Assembly: GCA_025056175.1 (NCBI GenBank) | Contig: JANWWK010000056.1 | Coordinates: forward strand, 41,045-105,044 | Reading direction: 5' to 3' | Length of the DNA: 64,000 bases | Origin: Anaerolineales bacterium | GTDB taxonomy: Bacteria > Chloroflexota > Anaerolineae > Anaerolineales > Villigracilaceae | Shown: piece by piece, positions 50,137 to 58,195 of the stretch | Numbering within the stretch: the stretch's first letter is position 1 | Layout of the letters: the number at the start of each line of letters is the position of its first letter | The notes under the pieces: generated by a model | The model's input: the letters and a program-made list of their open reading frames with translations, nothing else | What the model was told of the DNA's origin: nothing | Database searches by the model: none | Position numbers and translations under genes: made by a program

Positions 50137-52011
50137 TCACACCACATCCATCAAATCTACCTTAGTGCCTGTAATGGCTGCACCGGGGATAATTTCATCG
50201 AGAAAACGGGCAATCCCCTCGCCATCGTTGGATTGCGCCAGGGCTGTGAGCCGTTCTATCCACTCATCGAGCAAAGCGGTATCATCACGGCCATCACCCA
50301 GCCGAAAAATATCGGGGTGGGCGGTTGGTTCCAGCGGCGTCCCCGGCTCCCACAGAGATTCGCTTAACTTTTCGCCGGGGCGAATGCCGGTAAAAACGAT
50401 TTCGATGTCGCGGCCAGGTTCCAACCCGGAAAGGCGGATTAAGTCTTCGGCCAGGTCTACAATCCGCACTTGTTTGCCCATGTTCAGGACAAACACCTCT
50501 CCGCCTTTGCCAAAGGCCGAGGCCTGCAACACCAGATACACCGCCTCGGGGATGGTCATGAAAAAGCGTTCCATGTCAGGATGGGTCACCGTCAGCGGGC
50601 CGCCGGCGGCAATTTGCCGTTTGAAGCGTGGAATGATGCTGCCGCGGCTACCCAACACATTTCCAAAACGCACCACCGTAAAGAGTTTGCCAGTGCGCCG
50701 CGCCGCTTCCAGCACCAGCATTTCGGAAAGCCGCTTGGTAGCGCCATACACATTCGAGGGAGCAACGGCTTTATCGGTCGAAATCAGAACGAAGCGCTCC
50801 ACGCCAAAGCGGTCTGCCACTTCAACCACGTTCCTGGTGCCCAGGACATTGTTGGTGACGGCTTCAGCAGGGTTGGCTTCCATAAGGGGAACGTGTTTGT
50901 GCGCTGCCGCGTGAAATACCACCTGTGGGCGATGTTGGGCAAAAATGGCTTCCAGCCGCGTTCGGTCACGCACATCAGCAATCAGCGGGTGCAGTTCCAG
51001 ACTCGGAAAGTGTTCTCCGAGCTCAAGCAGGGTCTCGAAGATGGAGTTTTCTCCATGCCCCAGCAGGAGCAAACGCGCAGGATTCCAGCGGCTGATTTGA
51101 CGGCAGAGTTCCCGCCCAATGGAACCGCCCGCGCCGGTGACCAGGACGGTTTTTCCGGCCAGTGTTTCCCCAATGGCTTCGTCATACAGACGGACAGGTT
51201 CACGCCGCAGCAGGTCAGTAATTTCCACTTCGCGCAGACGGCTAACGCTGACTTTGCCGCCCAGCAATTCAAAGATGCCCGGCATGGTGCGGAAGGGTAC
51301 GCCCTTCAACCGGCAGACATCCGTCACCAGGCGCACCACCCGCCCCGGCGCCGAGGGGATGGCAATAATGACCTCGTCCACCGGGCGGCTATCCAGCACG
51401 CGCGCCAGGTCGGTCAACTGCCCGATGACCGGCGCGCCCAGCAGGTTATGGTGCTGTTTGGCAGGGTCATCATCCAGAAAGCCAATCACCTCCATGTTCA
51501 TCTGGCGGTTCTTTTGCAGTTCTTTGGCAACCAGGGCACCCGCCGACCCTGCGCCAATGACCAGAATTTTCTTGCGTTTGCCTTGCACCTGCGCCTGGTT
51601 CGATTCCGCCAGAATCCGCAGAGTAAAGCGCGTGCCGCCGACGAACAGGAGCGAAAGCAGCCAATCAATCGCCAGTGCTGAGCGCGAAAAGCCCGGCCCA
51701 AATACGCCCAGAGCAAACAAAGCCAGGTTCAGGCCTGAAACGACCAGCGAGGCTGTCGTCACGGCTGCAACGACCAGTTTCAACTCACTGACACTGGCAT
51801 ACACCCACAAACGCCGATATAGCCCGAACAGCGCATAGATGGCCGGTTTGATGACCAGTGCCGTTCCCATCAGCCACAATCCGGCTTGAAGATAGTAACG
51901 GAAAAAGTCGCTTGCCAGCTCCAGGCGCAGAGCATAACTCCCCAACGCGGCAACGACGATGAGCAACAAATCGGCCAGCAAAACAAAACGATTACGAGTC
52001 GGCAGCTTCAT
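50137..52011 (-). CDS. Nucleotide-sugar 4,6-dehydratase, membrane-bound (CapD/PglF type)
   Basis: 624 residues from ATG 52011; a GTG sits directly before it. Four membrane helices (residues 10-130), a first Rossmann domain (KKILVIGAGSAGALVAKEL) and the catalytic SDR domain (KTVLVTGAGGSIGRELC). The active-site block is STDKAVAPSNVYGATKRLSE, with Tyr where PglF and WbpM have Met. It makes 4-keto-6-deoxy UDP-HexNAc-type sugars for surface glycans. Adjacent to the epimerase stop. Confidence 0.92.
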   Translation of the reverse strand: MKLPTRNRFVLLADLLLIVVAALGSYALRLELASDFFRYYLQAGLWLMGTALVIKPAIYALFGLYRRLWVYASVSELKLVVAAVTTASLVVSGLNLALFALGVFGPGFSRSALAIDWLLSLLFVGGTRFTLRILAESNQAQVQGKRKKILVIGAGSAGALVAKELQKNRQMNMEVIGFLDDDPAKQHHNLLGAPVIGQLTDLARVLDSRPVDEVIIAIPSAPGRVVRLVTDVCRLKGVPFRTMPGIFELLGGKVSVSRLREVEITDLLRREPVRLYDEAIGETLAGKTVLVTGAGGSIGRELCRQISRWNPARLLLLGHGENSIFETLLELGEHFPSLELHPLIADVRDRTRLEAIFAQHRPQVVFHAAAHKHVPLMEANPAEAVTNNVLGTRNVVEVADRFGVERFVLISTDKAVAPSNVYGATKRLSEMLVLEAARRTGKLFTVVRFGNVLGSRGSIIPRFKRQIAAGGPLTVTHPDMERFFMTIPEAVYLVLQASAFGKGGEVFVLNMGKQVRIVDLAEDLIRLSGLEPGRDIEIVFTGIRPGEKLSESLWEPGTPLEPTAHPDIFRLGDGRDDTALLDEWIERLTALAQSNDGEGIARFLDEIIPGAAITGTKVDLMDVV

Positions 52012-52014
52012 CAC

Positions 52015-52956
52015 CTAATACGCATTCCGCATGTGTTCCACAACCGCCTGCAAACCCTCTTCCAGCGGTGTTTGAGCGCGAAAGCCCAGCCATTCGGCGG
52101 CTTTGTGGGGATTGCCGACCGAGCGGTAAATATCACCGGCGCGTGGTGGGGCAAACTGCGGAGCCGGCGCGTGGGGAAACAGGCGCATGAGCGTCTCCAC
52201 CAGGTCTATCACGCGAAGTTCCTGGCCGGTACAAACGTTGAACACCTGCCCCGGCGCCGCGGGGTGTTGGCTGGCGAGCAAATTGGCACGCACCACATCA
52301 CCCACGTACACCAAATCGCGCGTCTGGCCGCCATCTCCGTAAATGGTGACGGATTTTCCATCCAGCAAGCGGCGGGTAAAAATCGGCACGGCAGCGGCGT
52401 ACATACTATCGGGTCGTTGACGCGGCCCGTAAACGTTGAAATACCGCAGCGCAACCACTTCCAGCCCAAAAGAACGGGTGTAGAGTTCGGCATACAGTTC
52501 GTCCACCCGCTTGGAGACCGCATACGGCGAGAGCGGTCGTAGGGGGCTTTCTTCGGCAAGCGGCAAGGCGTCCGAATCTCCATACACTGCCGCAGAGGAG
52601 GCCAGCACAACCCGTCTTACGCCGGCTTTGCGTGCTGCTTCCAGCACAATTTCCGTGCCGCGCTGGTTGATGTCGAAACAGGGCAGCGGGTCTTCCATCG
52701 ATTGCGGTACAGAGACGAAGGCTGCTTCGTGAAAGACATATTCAATGTCCTGCATGGCGCGTGCTACCGTTTCGGGGTCACGAATATCGCCCTCGATTAT
52801 TTCGGCCTGGCGCGAATTGACCAGTGGGGTTACGTTTTCCCATTTTCCGGTGGAGAAGTTATCCAACACGCGCACGAAACCGCCCTGCTGGAGCAGGGCG
52901 CCAACGATGTGTGAACCGATGAATCCGGCTCCACCGGTGACGAGGTAATTTGTCAT
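52015..52956 (-). CDS. NAD-dependent epimerase/dehydratase (UDP-sugar 4-epimerase-like)
   Basis: 313 residues. YLVTGGAGFIGSHIVGALLQ binds NAD. The catalytic Ser in ASSAAVYG and the pair in YAVSK are present. RYFNVYGPRQRPDS and VYVGDVVRANLLA support the extended-SDR, GalE/WbpP-like class. Provides an epimerised nucleotide sugar for the same glycan. Three bases after the phosphotransferase stop. Confidence 0.92.
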   Translation of the reverse strand: MTNYLVTGGAGFIGSHIVGALLQQGGFVRVLDNFSTGKWENVTPLVNSRQAEIIEGDIRDPETVARAMQDIEYVFHEAAFVSVPQSMEDPLPCFDINQRGTEIVLEAARKAGVRRVVLASSAAVYGDSDALPLAEESPLRPLSPYAVSKRVDELYAELYTRSFGLEVVALRYFNVYGPRQRPDSMYAAAVPIFTRRLLDGKSVTIYGDGGQTRDLVYVGDVVRANLLASQHPAAPGQVFNVCTGQELRVIDLVETLMRLFPHAPAPQFAPPRAGDIYRSVGNPHKAAEWLGFRAQTPLEEGLQAVVEHMRNAY

Positions 52957-52959
52957 CTC

Positions 52960-54378
52960 TTATCGTCCTTTTCTTCCAAGAACTGTGCCAACCGTCCGCA
53001 GGATGATAACCAGGTCCATCAAAATCGAACGGTGCTTGATGTAGTATAAGTCATATTCCAGTTTCACTCCCGTATCTTCCACTGTGGCGGCATAGCCGTA
53101 GTTGATTTGCGCCCAGCCAGTCAGGCCTGGCTTTGCCAGCAGGCGCGCCCGGTAGAAAGGGATTTGCTTTTGGAACTTGTTGACCATTTCCTCGCGTTCG
53201 GCGCGCGGGCCCACCAGGCTCATCTCGCCGCGCAAAACATTCCAGAACTGCGGAAGTTCGTCTAGCCGGGTGGCGCGCAAAAACGCTCCCACCCGCGTCA
53301 CGCGCGGGTCATTTTCTGCCGCCATGCGCGCTTTGCCATCGGCTTCAGCATCCTTGACCATCGTCCGCAGTTTGAGCATTTTGAATGGCACACCACCCTT
53401 GCCCAGACGCGGCTGGGTGTAAAAAATCGGCCAGCCGTCATCGAGCAGGATGGCAATTGCCAGGAAAGGCAATAAGGCCAGGAACAGCGTCAGCCCCACC
53501 AGCGCGCCGAGAATATCGAGCGCACGCGATGCGATGAGATAAAATGCACTGACGCGCGCTTCATCAATGAACGAACGTAACACCCAATCGGACTCGAGGT
53601 GGTGAATCGGCACGCGGCCCAGCAAATCTTCGTACAGTTTTTGCATACGGGTCACTTCGATGCCCTTTTCCTGCACATCGAGCAGGGTTTGGAAGGTTTG
53701 TCCGCGCATTTCGCCGGTGATGGCGACCACGACTTCGGTGATATTCAACTCCTCGATAAAGCGCAACAACTGGTCGCTGCTGCCATACACCCGAAACCCC
53801 TCTACTTCTGTGCCAATTTTCTCCGGGTCGTCATCAATATAGCCCACCAGGTTAAACGGCGGCGGTTTGAGGCCAAGATACATCTTTGCCAGCGAATGCC
53901 CGTTGGCGCCTGCCCCCACCACCAAAACGCGGCGGCTGAGGCCCTGAGCGGCATACATGCGGATATACAACCGCCGCCAGAGCAGCGTCAGAACATAGAC
54001 CAGCAGCAGAAAGGCGGCAAACGTGCGGCGGTTGATGAAACGTGGGTCATCTTGCAGGAAGAAAACAACCAGGTACACAATACCGCCCACCATCGCCGCA
54101 ATCGTCACCCCGCGCAGCGTGCGCTGCCAGTTGGCGGCGCGGTGCAGGTCGTACAGGTCAATCAGTAGCAACATCCAGGCGGGGGGCAGGATGTAAAACC
54201 AAAAAGGCGCGCGGGCGATGAAAAACTCGAAGAAGTTGAAAAAATCAGGGTCCACAATGAACCAGAAGTAAATGCCCCCCAGCAGGGCAATGGCGCCCAT
54301 CAGTAAATCGCCCACAATCAAAATGGCGCGGTGTTCGCCGGGCGTCAGGCGGAATCGCGGTCGTTGAATTTCAGCCAT
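52960..54378 (-). CDS. Polyprenyl-phosphate sugar phosphotransferase (WcaJ type)
   Basis: 472 residues. Five membrane segments and a Rossmann-like domain (RRVLVVGAGANGHSLAKMYL) lead to the bacterial sugar-transferase domain: KMLKLRTMVKDAEADGK, TRLDELPQFWNVLRGEMSLVG-type blocks and the PGLTGWAQINYGY loop. It places the first sugar phosphate on undecaprenyl phosphate and so starts the repeat unit. Three bases after the GT2 gene. Confidence 0.94.
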   Translation of the reverse strand: MAEIQRPRFRLTPGEHRAILIVGDLLMGAIALLGGIYFWFIVDPDFFNFFEFFIARAPFWFYILPPAWMLLLIDLYDLHRAANWQRTLRGVTIAAMVGGIVYLVVFFLQDDPRFINRRTFAAFLLLVYVLTLLWRRLYIRMYAAQGLSRRVLVVGAGANGHSLAKMYLGLKPPPFNLVGYIDDDPEKIGTEVEGFRVYGSSDQLLRFIEELNITEVVVAITGEMRGQTFQTLLDVQEKGIEVTRMQKLYEDLLGRVPIHHLESDWVLRSFIDEARVSAFYLIASRALDILGALVGLTLFLALLPFLAIAILLDDGWPIFYTQPRLGKGGVPFKMLKLRTMVKDAEADGKARMAAENDPRVTRVGAFLRATRLDELPQFWNVLRGEMSLVGPRAEREEMVNKFQKQIPFYRARLLAKPGLTGWAQINYGYAATVEDTGVKLEYDLYYIKHRSILMDLVIILRTVGTVLGRKGR

Positions 54379-54381
54379 GTG

Positions 54382-55377
54382 TCAGGCTCGCTTCTCGTTT
54401 AGAATACTCCACAAAAACCCGCTTCCCCACGCCAGGTGCATGACGGCGATTGCCAGCGGCAGCCCCCAAACCAGAGAGGCTTCGCGTCGCTGCAACGCCG
54501 TGCGCACGCCAGCCAGCAGCAAAGTGCCAGCATACGCCGCCAGTTCAAAGGCCAGCAGCCACCCAAACAACGGCCAGACCAGCCCCAGCACGAGATTGAC
54601 CAGCAAACTGGCAACAAACAGCGGCGGAAGCGCCTGCCGCCAGCGCAGGGTGCCAGGATAACGGCGCAACATACGGAATTTCCAAAAGCCATAGCGCCCA
54701 TATTGCCGCGCCAGTGCCTCTAGCGTGGGACGTGCGAAGTAAATCGAACGGATGGACGGGTCCAGCCAGATGATGCCGCCGCGTTGACGAATGCGTGCGT
54801 TCAGTTCGTAATCTTCATTGGAAAGCAGGGATTCATCGTACCCGCCAATTTGCTGCAAAAACGAACGCTTCCAGGCGCCAAATGGCACGGTATCTACCGC
54901 TGCCGCCTGCCTGGCGTGGCGATAGAGGGCATCACCCACCCCCAGCGGGTGTGCAGCAGCGACGGCAATCGCGCGCGCAATGGGCGTTTCCGCCCCGGGG
55001 CGGATTTCCCACACCCCGCCTACGTTTTGCCCCAGACCTGCCTCCAGTGCAGCAACCACCTTCTCCACGTAATCAGGATACGGGCAGGAATGTCCATCCA
55101 GCCGCACAACCACCTCTCCATGCGAAGCCTGAATAGCCCGATTGACGCCCGCCGGAATAGTGCGGGCGTCGTTATCAATCACCGTCACACGCAAATCGGG
55201 GTGTTCGCGTTGAAACTGGGCAATGATGGCGCGCGTTTGGTCGGTGGAATGACCATCGGCGATGGTCACGTCTAGCAGGTGGCGCGGGTAGGTTTGCGTA
55301 AAAATCGCATCCAGCAAAGTGCGGATGCGTTTTTCCTCGTTATAGCAGGGGACAACAATCGAAACAGTTGGCGGCAT
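54382..55377 (-). CDS. Family 2 glycosyltransferase with C-terminal membrane helices
   Basis: 331 residues. VSIVVPCYNEEKRIRTLLDA and the acidic IADGHSTDQT and DNDARTIPAG open the GT-A fold, and VVRLDGHSCPYPDY is the metal site. Two or three helices near residues 235-320 anchor it. First gene of the five-gene polysaccharide operon; the upstream 300 bases hold a palindromic repeat and no clear promoter. Confidence 0.92.
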   Translation of the reverse strand: MPPTVSIVVPCYNEEKRIRTLLDAIFTQTYPRHLLDVTIADGHSTDQTRAIIAQFQREHPDLRVTVIDNDARTIPAGVNRAIQASHGEVVVRLDGHSCPYPDYVEKVVAALEAGLGQNVGGVWEIRPGAETPIARAIAVAAAHPLGVGDALYRHARQAAAVDTVPFGAWKRSFLQQIGGYDESLLSNEDYELNARIRQRGGIIWLDPSIRSIYFARPTLEALARQYGRYGFWKFRMLRRYPGTLRWRQALPPLFVASLLVNLVLGLVWPLFGWLLAFELAAYAGTLLLAGVRTALQRREASLVWGLPLAIAVMHLAWGSGFLWSILNEKRA

Positions 55378-55504
55378 TCAGGCGTTCGGAAAACGAAAAC
55401 AGAATCGACAAAGCAGGTCGAAAGGAACAACAAAAATACGGCCCGGCTTTGTTTCGGGGCTTAATTTTACCACCGCTTTGGGAGCGCATTTCGTCATCGG
55501 AGGC

Positions 55505-55681
55505 CGGTTTTCTTTTCTGGTAGTAACTGCCTGACCTCTCTCATCCCACCCTGCGGGGCTTTCTTCGGACGCTGTGCGCTTCGCAGTCCGATAGGGGAGG
55601 GGAAATTATCCAGACTTTCGCCGTTTTCGTCCGCAAAATCGCCGCTTTGCGGACGCTTCCCTCTCCCCTGCCAGGACAAGC
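55505..55681. repeat. Palindromic repeat region (CCCTC-type)
   Basis: The gap between the two minus-strand operons contains GACCTCTCTCATCCC, an inner hairpin around GGACGCTGTGCGCTTCGCAGTCC, then GGGGAGGGG, and a second C-rich block CCCTCTCCCC at the right end. It resembles the elements at 44024 and 63843 but is more decayed. No gene. Confidence 0.5.
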
Positions 55682-55682
55682 G

Positions 55683-56612
55683 TTACGGCATCACCAGGTG
55701 TGTCTTCTTTTCGGCCAGACCAATCGAAGCAATTGCCCCGGCATTGAATGCCAGAAAATCAGCCTCAACCCCATCGCTAAAGATGACACCCCCCTCCGGC
55801 ATTTCGGATTCGAGAACAAGCGGAGAATCCGGGGTAATTTGCCCGCAGGTGATGGAAGCGCCCGAAGTTTTGCTGATGAATGGCTCACGCACCACAAAGA
55901 CCAGCCGGTCGGCTTCCCATTCCAGACGCACAGGCGAAAGCGGCTGACCGGTGGAGGAGAATTCGCTCAAGATGCCGTTTGCCATATTGAAGAGGCTGCT
56001 TAACCAGCCAGTAGAACCAGCGCCAGTAGAAACAATCACTCCGCTGGAAGAATGCCGCTCTTGTTGCTCGCCCAGCCGAATGCGATACCGCGCCGAAACG
56101 TGGGTGCGCGCACCGATGAACAGGTCGTTGAACGCCAACAGGCGCTGCCCATCGTTCAGGCGTGCTTCTGCCATGCTGATTTGCCGCACGCGAAACATGC
56201 CTTTTTGCACCTGCGCGGCAGCTGCGGGAGCAGTTTCAACCGTGAATGGCAACAAAACACCGTCAATATGTGCCGGGTCGGGGTTGACGGCGATGAGCGG
56301 TTGACCGTTCAGATATTTGGCCGTGTTTACCACCAGGCCGTCTATCCCGATGGTGACCACCAGGTCAGTTTCAGCAAAGACGAAATTGGGCAAAAATCCG
56401 CGCTCAATTTCCTGTGTTTTGGCAAGACGCGAGAGCGCAAGACGCAATGCACGAACAGCGGCGTAGTAGGTTTCATGTTCACGTTCGTAGAAGGAAAAGT
56501 CTCCGCCGCTGTGTTCAAGATAGAATTTGGCCTGTCCGCGCGTGTTAAAGCGTTCTACCAACCCATCCAGACGGGTTTTCCGGGTGACCAGGACAATTTT
56601 TTCGTATTCCAC
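55683..56612 (-). CDS. NAD kinase-like protein
   Basis: 309 residues from GTG 56612, which has GAGGGA upstream. The ATP-NAD-kinase fold is seen in ETDLVVTIGIDGLVVNTAKY (GGDG is changed to GIDG), AVNPDPAHIDGVLLPF and SSSGVIVSTGAGSTGWLSS. This divergent type resembles the mitochondrial-type NADK family more than the usual bacterial NadK. It likely phosphorylates NAD or a related diphosphonucleoside. Last of recG-coaD-SPFH-NADK. Confidence 0.75.
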   Translation of the reverse strand: MEYEKIVLVTRKTRLDGLVERFNTRGQAKFYLEHSGGDFSFYEREHETYYAAVRALRLALSRLAKTQEIERGFLPNFVFAETDLVVTIGIDGLVVNTAKYLNGQPLIAVNPDPAHIDGVLLPFTVETAPAAAAQVQKGMFRVRQISMAEARLNDGQRLLAFNDLFIGARTHVSARYRIRLGEQQERHSSSGVIVSTGAGSTGWLSSLFNMANGILSEFSSTGQPLSPVRLEWEADRLVFVVREPFISKTSGASITCGQITPDSPLVLESEMPEGGVIFSDGVEADFLAFNAGAIASIGLAEKKTHLVMP

Positions 56613-56613
56613 A

Positions 56614-57645
56614 TTACTGTTCCCTCGCTGGTTCACGCTGCTGCATCAGAAGTTGCAACAATTCGGGAGAAAGGTTGAGATTGCCGATTTTTTCGGCATT
56701 TTGGGCCAGTTCTTTGAACGCCAGGCTGAGCATTTTGTGCGGGTCGGCAGATTGCACCGCCAGCATTTGCAGCACACCAGCAGGCAGGTCTTTGAACGCT
56801 TTGAGCGAGGCTTCAAGAGCGTAAGCGTTGGCATCCGCTTCGGCACGGATATTTTCCGCGCGTGCAGCGATCAGGGTCTTGCGCTCATTTTCCAGCGCAA
56901 TTTCGCCTTGCAGTTTGGCACGACGCACTTGCTGTTCTTTGGCCTCCACCGCCAGGTCGGCTTCCACTTTTGTTTCACGGATTTGACGTTTCTTCTCTTC
57001 GATGGCAATTTCAGTGTTGAGTTCGTTCTCTTTGATGCGCCGTTCCTGTTCAACGGCGGCATTGCGACGGTCATAAATTGCCTGGTCGGCACGGCGCAAC
57101 AGTTCTTCGCGTGCTTCGGCTTCCAGGGCGCGCGCCATTTCAGGTGCAGGACGGATAGCCTGAATTGAGAGCGCCAACAGTTCAATGCCCATCGCTGTTA
57201 GCGCTTCGCTTTGGGCAAATTTACCAAACACAGCAGTTGCAATCGCTTCGGAAGCATGAATGGCCTCCCGCATCGGCAAGCGCTGAATTTCGGCACGTAC
57301 CAGCGTTTGCAACAGGTTAATCAGGCGCTGAGGCAGTTTTTGCGGGTCTTCGGAAATGTACCGCTCTGGCGCACCGTTCACGGTGTAATTGAGCAGTTGC
57401 GCCAGTTTTTGCGGTTCACGCACGCGAAAAGTCAGTTGCCCCTGAATGGTAATGGCCTGAAAATCGCCGCTGATTTCGTTGAAGATGAATGGCACATCGG
57501 CACTGGCAACCGGGACGATGACCAGCGAGGTGGACGGTTTGAAATAGAAAAACGCTAGCCCCACGCCAGCGCGTACCAGTTTGCCACCGCTATAGTGCAT
57601 GACGTAGTGAGAGGGCGGCACTTTGATATAGTTAACCCCAAACAT
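56614..57645 (-). CDS. SPFH/band-7 domain protein
   Basis: 343 residues from ATG 57645, which has AAAGGAGG upstream; an in-frame ATG at 57675 is less likely. The SPFH domain spans residues 20-190. A long charged coiled coil follows (RRNAAVEQERRIKENELN, EIAIEEKKRQIRETKVEA), as in flotillin-like proteins. There is no clear membrane helix. It likely forms oligomers at the inner membrane. One base before the NADK start. Confidence 0.85.
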   Translation of the reverse strand: MFGVNYIKVPPSHYVMHYSGGKLVRAGVGLAFFYFKPSTSLVIVPVASADVPFIFNEISGDFQAITIQGQLTFRVREPQKLAQLLNYTVNGAPERYISEDPQKLPQRLINLLQTLVRAEIQRLPMREAIHASEAIATAVFGKFAQSEALTAMGIELLALSIQAIRPAPEMARALEAEAREELLRRADQAIYDRRNAAVEQERRIKENELNTEIAIEEKKRQIRETKVEADLAVEAKEQQVRRAKLQGEIALENERKTLIAARAENIRAEADANAYALEASLKAFKDLPAGVLQMLAVQSADPHKMLSLAFKELAQNAEKIGNLNLSPELLQLLMQQREPAREQ

Positions 57646-57675
57646 GCTATTCCTCCTTTTGAACGTTTTGGTCAT

Positions 57676-58194
57676 TCAATCTCTCAGTGCATTTGCCGGG
57701 CGTTGACTGTCGTGCAGGCTGGCAAAGCGGCGTTTGAGCGCCGCTTCGACATGCGGCGGCACCATGCTGGAGACATCGCCATCCAGGGCAGCAATTTCCC
57801 GCACGGTGGTGGAGGAGAGAAAAGTATGCTCTTCGTGCGTAATGAACGAGACGATTTCGATATCCGGCGCCAGACGGTGGTTGGCAAGCGCCATGCGGAA
57901 CTCAAACTCGAAATCGGAAAACACGCGCAATCCGCGCACAATCACCTGCGCATTCAACTGGTGACAGGCGTTGACCGTCAGTCCGCTGTAACCGACCACG
58001 CGAATTTTGTTGTGGTCTTGAAACGTTTGCCGCACCAGTTCGATGCGCTCTTCGGGGCTGAAGAGCAGGTTTTTGAGCGGTTTATCATACACGGCAATCA
58101 CCACTTCGTCGAACAGGCGTGCAGCGCGTTCGGCAATATCCATGTGACCGTAGTGAATGGGGTCGAACGTGCCGGGAAAGAGGGCGCGCACCAT
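57676..58194 (-). CDS. coaD: Phosphopantetheine adenylyltransferase
   Basis: 172 residues. LFPGTFDPIHYGHMDI carries the TxGH-type HxGH site (HYGH), and VRGLRVFSDFEFEFRMA and FLSSTTVREIAAL complete the CoaD pattern. It makes dephospho-CoA from phosphopantetheine and ATP. One base after recG. Confidence 0.95.
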   Translation of the reverse strand: MVRALFPGTFDPIHYGHMDIAERAARLFDEVVIAVYDKPLKNLLFSPEERIELVRQTFQDHNKIRVVGYSGLTVNACHQLNAQVIVRGLRVFSDFEFEFRMALANHRLAPDIEIVSFITHEEHTFLSSTTVREIAALDGDVSSMVPPHVEAALKRRFASLHDSQRPANALRD

Positions 58195-58195
58195 G

